Assembly (NCBI GenBank): GCA_037013495.1
Contig: CM072803.1
Location: 51,969,627 to 52,033,626 of the forward strand
Source: Hippophae tibetana
Taxonomy: Eukaryota > Streptophyta > Magnoliopsida > Rosales > Elaeagnaceae
DNA length: 64,000 nucleotides
Reading direction: 5' to 3'
Of this stretch, positions 50,301 to 63,450 are shown one piece after another. Each line of letters opens with the position of its first letter. Position 1 is the stretch's first letter. The translations under genes and the position numbers were made by a program. The notes below the pieces were generated by a model. That model did not search any database, had not been told where the DNA came from, and was given only the letters and a program-made list of their open reading frames with translations.

Positions 50301-51964
50301 TTTGTAAGTCTTAATTCCTAGCATAGGCAAATTCATGCAAACTATATTACCTCCCTTCCAAATGAAATATCTTGATGGATAGAGGTTGTTTCAGACATCA
50401 TTTGTAAACTTTTTATTACCTAGCTAGAAAAATTGCTATTGTGGATGAGCGTAATATGTAGCATCATATTTCACTAACTCTTACTCTTAGAATGGGTTTG
50501 AAACCTTGATTTCTAGGGAGAAAGGGACAACCAAAGGCAAATTCATTACGATGCCATCCAAAAAAACCACAATAACTTATAAATAAGTTAAGAATATTGA
50601 TGTCAAAAATGAGTCTAAAATGAGAAGTATTGATCTCTTATTTAGAATAATGAACAAAATTTCAAATTTAAATAATTTTCCATCATAAGACGTAATAATT
50701 TCAGTTAAATATATCATAATTATTAGGAAATATAACGCGTAGTATTTATTTCGCTAACTTTCTTTTATAATATAGATATGAAAAAATGATTATGTTTTAT
50801 TTTCCCCTTATTGATTTTTCTCGAAGATATATGATTATTTTCTTTCCTTTATAAGTCTTAATTCCTAGCATTGGCAAATTCATGCAAACTATATTACCTC
50901 CCTTCCAAATGAAATATGTTGATGGATAGAGGTTGTTTCAGACATCATTTGTAAACTTTTTATTACCTAGCTAGAAAAATTGCTATTGTGGATGAGCGTA
51001 ATATGTAGCATCATATTTCACTAACTCTTACTCTTAGAATGGGTTTGAAACCTAGATTTCTAGGGAGAAAGGGACAACCAAAGGCAAATTCATTACGATG
51101 CCATCCAAAAAAACCACAATAACTTATAAATAAGTTAAGAATATTGATGTCAAAAATGAGTCTAAAATGAGAAGTATTGATCTCTTATTTAGAATAATGA
51201 ACAAAATTTCAAATTTTAATAATTTTGCATCATAAGACGTAATAATTTCAGTTAAATATATCATAATTATTAGGAAATAAAACGCGTAGTATTTATTTCG
51301 CTAACTTTCTTTTATAATATAGATATGAAACAATGATTATGTTTTATTTTCCCCTTATTGATTTTTCTCGAAGATATATGATTATTTTCTTTCCTTTATA
51401 AGTCTTAATTCCTAGCATTGGCAAATTCATGCAAACTATATTACCTCCCTTCCAAATGAAATATGTTGATGGATAGAGGTTGTTTCAGACATCATTTGTA
51501 AACTTTTTATTACCTAGCTAGAAAAATTGCTATTGTGGATGAGCGTAATATGTAGCATCATATTTCACTAACTCTTACTCTTAGAATGGGTTTGAAACCT
51601 AGATTTCTAGGGAGAAAGGGACAACCAAAGGCAAATTCATTACGATGCCATCCAAAAAAACCACAATAACTTATCAATAAGTTAAGAATATTGATGTCAA
51701 AAATGAGTCGAAAATGAGAAGTATTGATCTCTTATTTAGAATAATGAACAAAATTTCAAATTTAAATAATTTTGCATCATAAGACGTAATAATTTCAGTT
51801 AAATATATCATAATTATTAGGAAATAAAACGCGTAGTATTTATTTCGCAAACTTTCTTTTATAATATAGATATGAAAAAATGATTATGTTTTATTTTCCC
51901 CTTATTGATTTTTCTCGAAGATATATGATTATTTTCTTTCCTTTATAAGTCTTAATTCCTAGCA

Positions 51965-53604
51965 TTGGCAAATTCATGCAAACTATATTACCTCCCTTCC
52001 AAATGAAATATGTTGATGGATAGAGGTTGTTTCAGACATCATTTGTAAACTTTTTATTACCTAGCTAGAAAAATTGCTATTGTGGATGAGCGTAATATGT
52101 AGCATCATATTTCACTAACTCTTACTCTTAGAATGGGTTTGAAACCTAGATTTCTAGGGAGAAAGGGACAACCAAAGGCAAATTCATTACGATGCCATCC
52201 AAAAAAACCACAATAACTTATAAATAAGTTAAGAATATTGATGTCAAAAATGAGTCGAAAATGAGAAGTATTGATCTCTTATTTAGAATAATGAACAAAA
52301 TTTCAAATTTAAATAATTTTGCATCATAAGACGTAATAATTTCACTTAAATATATCATAATTATTAGGAAATATAACGCGTAGTATTTATTTCGCCAACT
52401 TTCTTTTATAATATAGACATGAGAAAATGATTATGTTTTATTTTCCCCTTATTGATTTTTCACGATGATCTATGATTTATTTCTTTTCTTTGTAAGTCTT
52501 AATTCCTAGCACAGGCAAATTAATGCAAATTATATTACCTCCCTTCCAAATGAAAAATGTTGATGGATAGAGGTTGTTTCACACATCATTTCCAAACTTT
52601 TTGTTAGTTAGCTAGAAAAATTACTATTGTGGATGAGCGTAATATGTAGCATCATATTTCACTAACTCGTACTCTTAGAATGGGTTTGCAACCTAGATTT
52701 CTAGGGAGAAAAGGACAACCAAAGGCAAATTCATTACGATGCCATCCAAAAAAACTACAATAACTTATAAATAAGTTAAGAATATTGATGTCAAAAATGA
52801 GTCAAAATGAGAATTATTGATCCCTTATTTAGAATAATGAACAAAATTTCAAATTTAAATAGTTTTGCTTCATAAGACGTAATAATTTCACTTAAATATA
52901 TCATAATTATTAGGAAATAAAACGCGTAGTATTTATTTCACCAACTTTCTTTTATAATATAGACATGAGAAAGTGATTATGTTTTATTTTCCCCTTATTG
53001 ATTTTTCTCGATGATATATGATTATTTTCTTTCCTTTGTAAGTCTTAATTCCTAGCATAGGCAAATTCATGCAAACTATATTACCTCCCTTCCAAATGAA
53101 ATATGTTGATGGATAGAGGTTGTTTCAGACATCATTTGTAAACTTTTTATTACCTAGCTAGAAAAATTGCTATTGTGGATGAGCGTAATATGTAGCATCA
53201 TATTTCACTAACTCTTACTCTTAGAATGGGTTTGAAACCTAGATTTCTAGGGAGAAAGGGACAACCAAAGGCAAATTCATTAAGATGCCATCCAAAAAAA
53301 CCACAATAACTTACAAATAAGTTAAGAATATTGATTTCAAAAATGAGTCGAAAATGAGAATTATTGATCTCTTATTTAGAATAATGAACAAAATTTCAAA
53401 TTTAAATAGTTTTGCATCATAAGACGTAATAATTTCAGTTAAATATATCAAAATTATTAGGAAATAAAACGTGTAGTATTTATTTCGCCAACTTTCTTTT
53501 ATAATATTGATATGAGAAAATGATTATGTTTTATTTTCCCCTCATTGATTTTTCCTCATGATCTATGATTATTTTCTTTCCTTTGTAAGTCCTAATTCCC
53601 CGCA
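51965..53604. repeat. Monomers 96-98 (tM, stray tA, tM/tH chimera)
   Basis: Unit starts are 51965, 52512 and 53058. The tA unit at 52512 (546 bp, 'gagtcaaaatgag' lacks one base) lies 11487 bp, 21 monomers, from the tA at 41025. It shares that unit's private marks 'ttgatcccttattt', 'ttttgcttcataag' and 'gagaaagtgatt'. Unit 98 has a tM start ('catgcaaactatatt') and a tail ('cgtgtagtatttatttcg', 'cccctcattg') matching that of unit 77. The stretch therefore repeats the junction at 41025-42118 with a tM head exchanged in. Confidence 0.88.
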
Positions 53605-56600
53605 TTGGCAAATTCATGAAACTTATATTACCTCCCTTCAAAATGGAAAAAGTTGATGGATATAGGTTTTTTTAGACATCATTTTTAAACCTCTTGTTAC
53701 ATAGCTAGAAAAATTGCTATTGTGGATGAGCGTAATATGTAGCATCATATTTCACTAACTCTTCCTCTTAGAATGGTTTTGAAACCTAGATTTCTCGGGA
53801 GAAAGGGACAACCAAAGGCAAATTCATTACGATGCCATCCAAAAAAACCACAATAACTTATAAATAAGTTAAGAATATTGATGTCAAAAATGAGTCGAAA
53901 ATGAGAATTATTGATCTCTTATTTAGAATAATGAACAAAATTTCAAATTTAAATAGTTTTGCATCATAAGACGTAATAATTTCAGTTAAATATATCATAA
54001 TTATTAGGAAATATAACGCGTAGTATTTATTTCGCCAACTTTCTTTTATAATATTGATATGAGAAAATGATTATGTTTTATTTTCCCCTTATTGATTTTT
54101 CCTCATGATCTATGATTATTTTCTTTCCTTTGTAAGTCCTAATTCCCCGCATAGGCAAATTCATGGAAATTATATTACCTCCCTTCAAAATGGAAAAAGT
54201 TGATGGATATAGGTTTTTTTAGACATTATTTGTAAACTTCTTGTTACCTAGCTAGAATAATTGCTATTATGGATGAGCGTAATATGTAGCATTATATTTC
54301 ACTAACTCTTACTCTTAGAATGGATTTGAAACCTAGATTTCTAGGGAGAAAGGGACAACCAAATGCAAATTCATTATGATCTTATCGAAAATAACCACAA
54401 TAAATTATAAATAAGTTAAGAATATTGATGTGAAAAATGAGTCGAAAATGAGAATTATTGATCTCTTATTTAGAATAATGAACAAAATTTCAAATTTAAA
54501 TAGTTTTGCATCATAAGACGTAATAATTTCAGTTAAATATATCATAATTATTTGGAAATAAAACGCGTAGTATTTATTTCGCCAACTTTCTTTTATAATA
54601 TAGATATGAGAAAATGATTATGTTTTATTTTCCCCTTATTGATTTTTCCTCATGATCTATGATTATTTTTTTTCCTTTGTATGTCCTAATTCCCCGCATA
54701 GGCAAATTCATGAAAATTATATTACCTCCCTTCAAAATGGAAAAAGTTGATGGATATAGGTTTTTTTAGACATCATTTGTAAACTTCTTGTTACATAGCT
54801 AGAAAAATTGCTATTGTGGATGAGCGTAATATGTAGCATCATATTTCAGTAACTCTTCCTCTTAGAATGGGTTTGAAACCTAGATTTCTAGGGAGAAAGG
54901 GACAACCAAAGGCAAATTCATTATGATGCCATCCAAAAAAACCACAATAACTTATAAATAAGTTAAGAATATTGATGTCAAAAATGAGTCGAAAATGAGA
55001 ATTATTGATCTCTTATTTAGAATAATGAACAAAATTTCAAATTTAAATAGTTTTGCATCATAAGACGTAATAATTTCAGTTAAATATATCATAATTATTA
55101 GGAAATATAACGCGTAGTATTTATTTCGCCAACTTTCTTTTATAATATAGATATGAGAAAATGATTATGTTTTATTTTCCCCTTATTGATTTTTCCTCAT
55201 GATCTATGATTATTTTCTTTCCTTTGTAAGTCCTAGTTCCCCGCATAGGCAAATTCATGCAAATTATATTACCTCCCTTCAAAATGGAAAAAGTTGATAA
55301 ATAGAGGTTGTTTTAGACATCATTTGTAAACTTCTTGTTACATAGCTAGAAAAATTGCTATTGTGGATGAGCGTAATATGTAGCATCATATTTCACTAAC
55401 TCTTCCTCTTAAAATGGGTTTGAAACCTAGATTTCTAGGGAGAAAGGGACAACCAAAGGCAAATTCATTATGATCTTATCCAAAACAACCACAATAACTT
55501 ATAAATAAGTTAAGAATATTGATGTCAAAAATGAGCCGAAAATGAGAATTATTGATCTCTTATTTAGAATAATGAACAAAATTTCAAATTTACATAGTTT
55601 TGCATTATAAGACGTAATAATTTCACTTAAATATATCATAATTATTAGGAAATAAAACAAGTAGTATTTATATCACCATCTTTCTTTTATATAATATACA
55701 TGAGAAAATGATTATGTTTTATTTTCCCCTTATTGATTTTTCTCGATGATATATGATTATTTTCTTTCCTTTGTAAGTCTTAATTCCTAGCATAGGCAAA
55801 TTCATGCAAACTATATTACCTCCCTTCCAAATGAAATATGTTGATGGATAGAGGTTGTTTCAGACATCATTTGTAAACTTTTTATTACCTAGCTAGAAAA
55901 ATTGCTATTGTGGATGAGCGTAATATGTAGCATCATATTTCACTAACTCTTACTCTTAGAATGGGTTTGAAACCTAGATTTCTAGGGAGAAAGGGACAAC
56001 CAAAGGCAAATTCATTAAGATGCCATCCAAAAAAACCACAATAACTTACAAATAAGTTAAGAATATTGATTTCAAAAATGAGTCGAAAATGAGAAGTATT
56101 GATCTCTTATTTAGAATAATGAACAAAATTTCAAATTTAAATAATTTTGCATCATAAGACGTAATAATTTCAGTTAAATATATCATAATTATTAGGAAAT
56201 ATAACGCGTAGTATTTATTTCGCCAACTTTCTTTTATTATATAGATATGAGAAAATGATTATGTTTTATTTTCCCCTTATTGATTTTTCCTCATGATCTA
56301 TGATTATTTTCTTTCCTTTGTAAGTCCTAATTCCCCGCATAGGCAAATTCATGCAAATTATATTACCTCCCTTCAAAATGGAAAAAGTTGATAAATAGAG
56401 GTTGTTTTAGACATCATTTGTAAACTTCTTGTTACATAGCTAGAAAAATTGCTATTGTGGATGAGCGTAATATGTAGCATCATATTTCACTAACTCTTCC
56501 TCTTAAAATGGGTTTGAAACCTAGATTTCTAGGGAGAAAGGGACAACCAAAGGCAAATTCATTATGATCTCATCAAAAACAACCACAATAACTTATAAAT

Positions 56601-56886
56601 AAGTTAAGAATATTGATGTTAAAAATGAGTCGAAAATGAGAATTATTGATCTCTTATTTAGAATAATGAAGAAAATTTCAAATTTACATAGTTTTGCATT
56701 ATAAGACGTAATAATTTCACTTAAATATATCATAATTATTAGGAAATAAAACGCGTAGTATTTATATCACCAACTTTCTTTTATAATATAGACATGAGAA
56801 AATGATTATGTTTTATTTTCCCCTTATTGATTTTTCTCGAAGATATATGATTATTTTCTTTCCTTTGTAAGTCTTAATTCCTAGCA
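53605..56886. repeat. Partial third copy of the tI-tJ-tK-tL block, monomers 99-104
   Basis: Unit starts are 53605, 54152, 54699, 55246, 55793 and 56340, subtypes tI-tJ-tK-tL-tM-tL2. The first four match 42119-44306 and 47042-49229 but with visible substitutions: 'gatgtcaaaaatg' for 'gatttcaaaaatg' in tI, 'accaaatgcaaatt' for 'accaaaggcaaatt' in tJ, 'ttcagttaaat' for 'ttcacttaaat' in tJ, and 'tattttttttcc' for 'tattttctttcc'. This copy is thus older than the duplication at 42119-51964. The tail of unit 102 is unusual ('aaaacaagtagtattta', 'caccatctttc', 'ttatataatatac') and is nearly shared only with the last unit in the window. Confidence 0.9.
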
Positions 56887-59800
56887 TTGGCAAATTCATG
56901 CAAACTATATTACCTCCCTTCCAAATGAAATATGTTGATGGATAGAGGTTGTTTCAGACATCATTTGTAAACTTTTTATTACCTAGCTAGAAAAATTGCT
57001 ATTGTGGATGAGCGTAATATGTAGCATCATATTTCACTAACTCTTACTCTTAGAATAGGTTTGAAACCTAGATTTCTAGGGAGAAAGGGACAACCAAAGG
57101 CAAATTCATTACGATGCCATCCAAAAAAACCACAATAACTTATAAATAAGTTAAGAATATTGATGTCAAAAATGAGTCTAAAATGAGAAGTATTGATCTC
57201 TTATTTAGAATAATGAACAAAATTTCAAATTTTAATAATTTTGCATCATAAGACGTAATAATTTCAGTTAAATATATCATAATTATTAGGAAATAAAACG
57301 CGTAGTATTTATTTCGCTAACTTTCTTTTATAATATAGATATGAAAAAATGATTATGTTTTATTTTCCCCTTATTGATTTTTCTCGAAGATATATGATTA
57401 TTTTCTTTCCTTTATAAGTCTTAATTCCTAGCATTGGCAAATTCATGCAAACTATATTACCTCCCTTCCAAATGAAATATGTTGATGGATAGAGGTTGTT
57501 TCAGACATCATTTGTAAACTTTTTATTACCTAGCTAGAAAAATTGCTATTGTGGATGAGCGTAATATGTAGCATCATATTTCACTAACTCTTACTCTTAG
57601 AATGGGTTTGAAACCTAGATTTCTAGGGAGAAAGGGACAACCAAAGGCAAATTCATTACGATGCCATCCAAAAAAACCACAATAACTTATAAATAAGTTA
57701 AGAATATTGATGTCAAAAATGAGTCTAAAATGAGAAGTATTGATCTCTTATTTAGAATAATGAACAAAATTTCAAATTTTAATAATTTTGCATCATAAGA
57801 CGTAATAATTTCAGTTAAATATATCATAATTATTAGGAAATAAAACGCGTAGTATTTATTTCGCTAACTTTCTTTTATAATATAGATATGAAAAAATGAT
57901 TATGTTTTATTTTCCCCTTATTGATTTTTCTCGAAGATATATGATTATTTTCTTTCCTTTATAAGTCTTAATTCCTAGCATTGGCAAATTCATGCAAACT
58001 ATATTACCTCCCTTCCAAATGAAATATGTTGATGGATAGAGGTTGTTTCAGACATCATTTGTAAACTTTTTATTACCTAGCTAGAAAAATTGCTATTGTG
58101 GATGAGCGTAATATGTAGCATCATATTTCACTAACTCTTACTCTTAGAATGGGTTTGAAACCTAGATTTCTAGGGAGAAAGGGACAACCAAAGGCAAATT
58201 CATTACGATGCCATCCAAAAAAACCACAATAACTTATCAATAAGTTAAGAATATTGATGTCAAAAATGAGTCGAAAATGAGAAGTATTGATCTCTTATTT
58301 AGAATAATGAACAAAATTTCAAATTTAAATAATTTTGCATCATAAGACGTAATAATTTCAGTTAAATATATCATAATTATTAGGAAATAAAACGCGTAGT
58401 ATTTATTTCGCTAACTTTCTTTTATAATATAGATATGAAAAAATGATTATGTTTTATTTTCCCCTTATTGATTTTTCTCGAAGATATATGATTATTTTCT
58501 TTCCTTTATAAGTCTTAATTCCTAGCATTGGCAAATTCATGCAAACTATATTACCTCCCTTCCAAATGAAATATGTTGATGGATAGAGGTTGTTTCAGAC
58601 ATCATTTGTAAACTTTTTATTACCTAGCTAGAAAAATTGCTATTGTGGATGAGCGTAATATGTAGCATCATATTTCACTAACTCTTACTCTTAGAATGGG
58701 TTTGAAACCTAGATTTCTAGGGAGAAAGGGACAACCAAAGGCAAATTCATTACGATGCCATCCAAAAAAACCACAATAACTTATAAATAAGTTAAGAATA
58801 TTGATGTCAAAAATGAGTCTAAAATGAGAAGTATTGATCTCTTATTTAGAATAATGAACAAAATTTCAAATTTTAATAATTTTGCATCATAAGACGTAAT
58901 AATTTCAGTTAAATATATCATAATTATTAGGAAATAAAACGCGTAGTATTTATTTCGCTAACTTTCTTTTATAATATAGATATGAAAAAATGATTATGTT
59001 TTATTTTCCCCTTATTGATTTTTCTCGAAGATATATGATTATTTTCTTTCCTTTATAAGTCTTAATTCCTAGCATTGGCAAATTCATGCAAACTATATTA
59101 CCTCCCTTCCAAATGAAATATGTTGATGGATAGAGGTTGTTTCAGACATCATTTGTAAACTTTTTATTACCTAGCTAGAAAAATTGCTATTGTGGATGAG
59201 CGTAATATGTAGCATCATATTTCACTAACTCTTACTCTTAGAATGGGTTTGAAACCTAGATTTCTAGGGAGAAAGGGACAACCAAAGGCAAATTCATTAC
59301 GATGCCATCCAAAAAAACCACAATAACTTATAAATAAGTTAAGAATATTGATGTCAAAAATGAGTCTAAAATGAGAAGTATTGATCTCTTATTTAGAATA
59401 ATGAACAAAATTTCAAATTTTAATAATTTTGCATCATAAGACGTAATAATTTCAGTTAAATATATCATAATTATTAGGAAATAAAACGCGTAGTATTTAT
59501 TTCGCTAACTTTCTTTTATAATATAGATATGAAAAAATGATTATGTTTTATTTTCCCCTTATTGATTTTTCTCGAAGATATATGATTATTTTCTTTCCTT
59601 TATAAGTCTTAATTCCTAGCATTGGCAAATTCATGCAAACTATATTACCTCCCTTCCAAATGAAATATGTTGATGGATAGAGGTTGTTTCAGACATCATT
59701 TGTAAACTTTTTATTACCTAGCTAGAAAAATTGCTATTGTGGATGAGCGTAATATGTAGCATCATATTTCACTAACTCTTACTCTTAGAATGGGTTTGAA

Positions 59801-62800
59801 ACCTAGATTTCTAGGGAGAAAGGGACAACCAAAGGCAAATTCATTACGATGCCATCCAAAAAAACCACAATAACTTATAAATAAGTTAAGAATATTGATG
59901 TCAAAAATGAGTCGAAAATGAGAAGTATTGATCTCTTATTTAGAATAATGAACAAAATTTCAAATTTAAATAATTTTGCATCATAAGACGTAATAATTTC
60001 AGTTAAATATATCATAATTATTAGGAAATAAAACGCGTAGTATTTATTTCGCTAACTTTCTTTTATAATATAGATATGAAAAAATGATTATGTTTTATTT
60101 TCCCCTTATTGATTTTTCTCGAAGATATATGATTATTTTCTTTCCTTTATAAGTCTTAATTCCTAGCATTGGCAAATTCATGCAAACTATATTACCTCCC
60201 TTCCAAATGAAATATGTTGATGGATAGAGGTTGTTTCAGACATCATTTGTAAACTTTTTATTACCTAGCTAGAAAAATTGCTATTGTGGATGAGCGTAAT
60301 ATGTAGCATCATATTTCACTAACTCTTACTCTTAGAATGGGTTTGAAACCTAGATTTCTAGGGAGAAAGGGACAACCAAAGGCAAATTCATTACGATGCC
60401 ATCCAAAAAAACCACAATAACTTATAAATAAGTTAAGAATATTGATGTCAAAAATGAGTCTAAAATGAGAAGTATTGATCTCTTATTTAGAATAATGAAC
60501 AAAATTTCAAATTTTAATAATTTTGCATCATAAGACGTAATAATTTCAGTTAAATATATCATAATTATTAGGAAATAAAACGCGTAGTATTTATTTCGCT
60601 AACTTTCTTTTATAATATAGATATGAAAAAATGATTATGTTTTATTTTCCCCTTATTGATTTTTCTCGAAGATATATGATTATTTTCTTTCCTTTATAAG
60701 TCTTAATTCCTAGCATTGGCAAATTCATGCAAACTATATTACCTCCCTTCCAAATGAAATATGTTGATGGATAGAGGTTGTTTCAGACATCATTTGTAAA
60801 CTTTTTATTACCTAGCTAGAAAAATTGCTATTGTGGATGAGCGTAATATGTAGCATCATATTTCACTAACTCTTACTCTTAGAATGGGTTTGAAACCTAG
60901 ATTTCTAGGGAGAAAGGGACAACCAAAGGCAAATTCATTACGATGCCATCCAAAAAAACCACAATAACTTATCAATAAGTTAAGAATATTGATGTCAAAA
61001 ATGAGTCGAAAATGAGAAGTATTGATCTCTTATTTAGAATAATGAACAAAATTTCAAATTTAAATAATTTTGCATCATAAGACGTAATAATTTCAGTTAA
61101 ATATATCATAATTATTAGGAAATAAAACGCGTAGTATTTATTTCGCTAACTTTCTTTTATAATATAGATATGAAAAAATGATTATGTTTTATTTTCCCCT
61201 TATTGATTTTTCTCGAAGATATATGATTATTTTCTTTCCTTTATAAGTCTTAATTCCTAGCATTGGCAAATTCATGCAAACTATATTACCTCCCTTCCAA
61301 ATGAAATATGTTGATGGATAGAGGTTGTTTCAGACATCATTTGTAAACTTTTTATTACCTAGCTAGAAAAATTGCTATTGTGGATGAGCGTAATATGTAG
61401 CATCATATTTCACAAACTCTTCCTCTTAAAATGGGTTTGAAACCTAGATTTCTAGGGAGAAAGGGACAACCAAAGGCAAATTCATTATGATCTCATCAAA
61501 AACAACCACAATAACTTATAAATAAGTTAAGAATATTGATGTTAAAAATGAGTCGAAAATGAGAATTATTGATCTCTTATTTAGAATAATGAATAAAATT
61601 TCAAATTTACATAGTTTTGCATTATAAGACGTAATAATTTCACTTAAATATATCATAATTATTAGGAAATAAAACGCGTAGTATTTATATCACCAACTTT
61701 CTTTTATAATATAGACATGAGAAAATGATTATGTTTTATTTTCCCCTTATTGATTTTTCTCGAAGATATATGATTATTTTCTTTCCTTTGTAAGTCTTAA
61801 TTCCTAGCATAGGCAAATTCATGCAAACTATATTACCTCCCTTCCAAATGAAATATCTTGATGGATAGAGGTTGTTTCAGACATCATTTGTAAACTTTTT
61901 ATTACCTAGCTAGAAAAATTGCTATTGTGGATGAGCGTAATATGTAGCATCATATTTCACTAACTCTTACTCTTAGAATGGGTTTGAAACCTAGATTTCT
62001 AGGGAGAAAGGGACAACCAAAGGCAAATTCATTACGATGCCATCCAAAAAAACCACAATAACTTATAAATAAGTTAAGAATATTGATGTCAAAAATGAGT
62101 CTAAAATGAGAAGTATTGATCTCTTATTTAGAATAATGAACAAAATTTCAAATTTAAATAATTTTGCATCATAAGACGTAATAATTTCAGTTAAATATAT
62201 CATAATTATTAGGAAATAAAACGCGTAGTATTTATTTCGCTAACTTTCTTTTATAATATAGATATGAAAAAATGATTATGTTTTATTTTCCCCTTATTGA
62301 TTTTTCTCGAAGATATATGATTATTTTCTTTCCTTTATAAGTCTTAATTCCTAGCATTGGCAAATTCATGCAAACTATATTACCTCCCTTCCAAATGAAA
62401 TATGTTGATGGATAGAGGTTGTTTCAGACATCATTTGTAAACTTTTTATTACCTAGCTAGAAAAATTGCTATTGTGGATGAGCGTAATATGTAGCATCAT
62501 ATTTCACTAACTCTTACTCTTAGAATGGGTTTGAAACCTAGATTTCTAGGGAGAAAGGGACAACCAAAGGCAAATTCATTACGATGCCATCCAAAAAAAC
62601 CACAATAACTTATAAATAAGTTAAGAATATTGATGTCAAAAATGAGTCGAAAATGAGAAGTATTGATCTCTTATTTAGAATAATGAACAAAATTTCAAAT
62701 TTAAATAATTTTGCATCATAAGACGTAATAATTTCAGTTAAATATATCATAATTATTAGGAAATAAAACGCGTAGTATTTATTTCGCTAACTTTCTTTTA

Positions 62801-63450
62801 TAATATAGATATGAAAAAATGATTATGTTTTATTTTCCCCTTATTGATTTTTCTCGAAGATATATGATTATTTTCTTTCCTTTATAAGTCTTAATTCCTA
62901 GCATTGGCAAATTCATGCAAACTATATTACCTCCCTTCCAAATGAAATATGTTGATGGATAAAGGTTGTTTCAGACATCATTTGTAAACTTTTTATTACC
63001 TAGCTAGAAAAATTGCTATTGTGGATGAGCGTAATATGTAGCATCATATTTCACTAACTCTTACTCTTAGAATGGGTTTGAAACCTAGATTTCTAGGGAG
63101 AAAGGGACAACCAAAGGTAAATTCATTACGATGCCATCCAAAAAAACCACAATAACTTATAAATAAGTTAAGAATATTGATGTCAAAAATGAGTCGAAAA
63201 TGAGAATTATTGATCTCTTATTTAGAATAATGAACAAAATTTCAAATTTAAATAATTTTGCATCATAAGACGTAATAATTTCAGTTAAATATATCATAAT
63301 TATTAGGAAATAAAACGCGTAGTATTTATTTCGCTAACTTTATTTTATAATATTGATATGAAAAAATGATTATGTTTTATTTTCCCTTTATTGATTTTTC
63401 CAAATGATCTATGATTATTTTCTTTCCTTTGTATGTCCTAATTCCCCGCA
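56887..63450. repeat. Homogeneous tM run, monomers 105-116
   Basis: Unit starts are 56887, 57434, 57981, 58528, 59075, 59622, 60169, 60716, 61263, 61810, 62357 and 62904, all 547 bp. They share 'gcattggcaaattcatg' (mostly), 'catgcaaactatatt', 'gaaatatgttgatgg', 'ttttattacctagc', 'tcgaagatatatg', 'ctttataagtc' and 'ttcgctaactttc'. Two forms are interleaved: t ('gagtctaaaatg' with 'aaattttaataatt') and g ('gagtcgaaaatg' with 'aaatttaaataatt'). Units 105-112 read t-t-g-t-t-g-t-g. Units 107 and 112 also share 'cttatcaataag', as does unit 95. Unit 113 is a chimera that turns into tL2 ('cttcctcttaaaatgg', 'tttatatcaccaac'). Confidence 0.92.
58528..59074. repeat. Exemplar of subtype tM
   Basis: Marks: 'gcattggcaaattcatg' then 'caaactatattacc', 'ccaaatgaaatatgttg', 'gaggttgtttcagac', 'ttttattacctagctag', 'gagtctaaaatgagaagt', 'aaattttaataattttg', 'ttcgctaactttc', 'gatatgaaaaaatgatt', 'ttctcgaagatatatg' and 'ctttataagtc'. 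It dominates 56887-63450 and also occurs at 45401-47041, 50324-52511, 53058 and 55793. It is found only in the right third of the window. Confidence 0.9.

Larger units (their letters stand above)
42119..51964. repeat. Nine-monomer block in tandem duplicate, 4923-bp unit
   Basis: Copy one starts at 42119 and copy two at 47042, exactly nine monomers apart. The order is tI-tJ-tK-tL-tI2-tL2-tM-tM-tM: 42119, 42666, 43213, 43760, 44307, 44854, 45401, 45948, 46495, and 47042, 47589, 48136, 48683, 49230, 49777, 50324, 50871, 51418. Rare marks recur at the same offset: 'aaacctcttg', 'ctcgggagaaagg', 'gatgtgaaaaatg', 'catatttcagtaac', 'gtcctagttcc', 'aaaacccgtag', 'aatgaagaaaatt', 'gaaaccttgat' and 'gaaacaatgatt'. 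I saw no difference between 42119-46580 and 47042-51503. The ninth unit differs: unit 86 switches at about 46583 to a tE/tH-like sequence while unit 95 stays tM. Confidence 0.95.
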
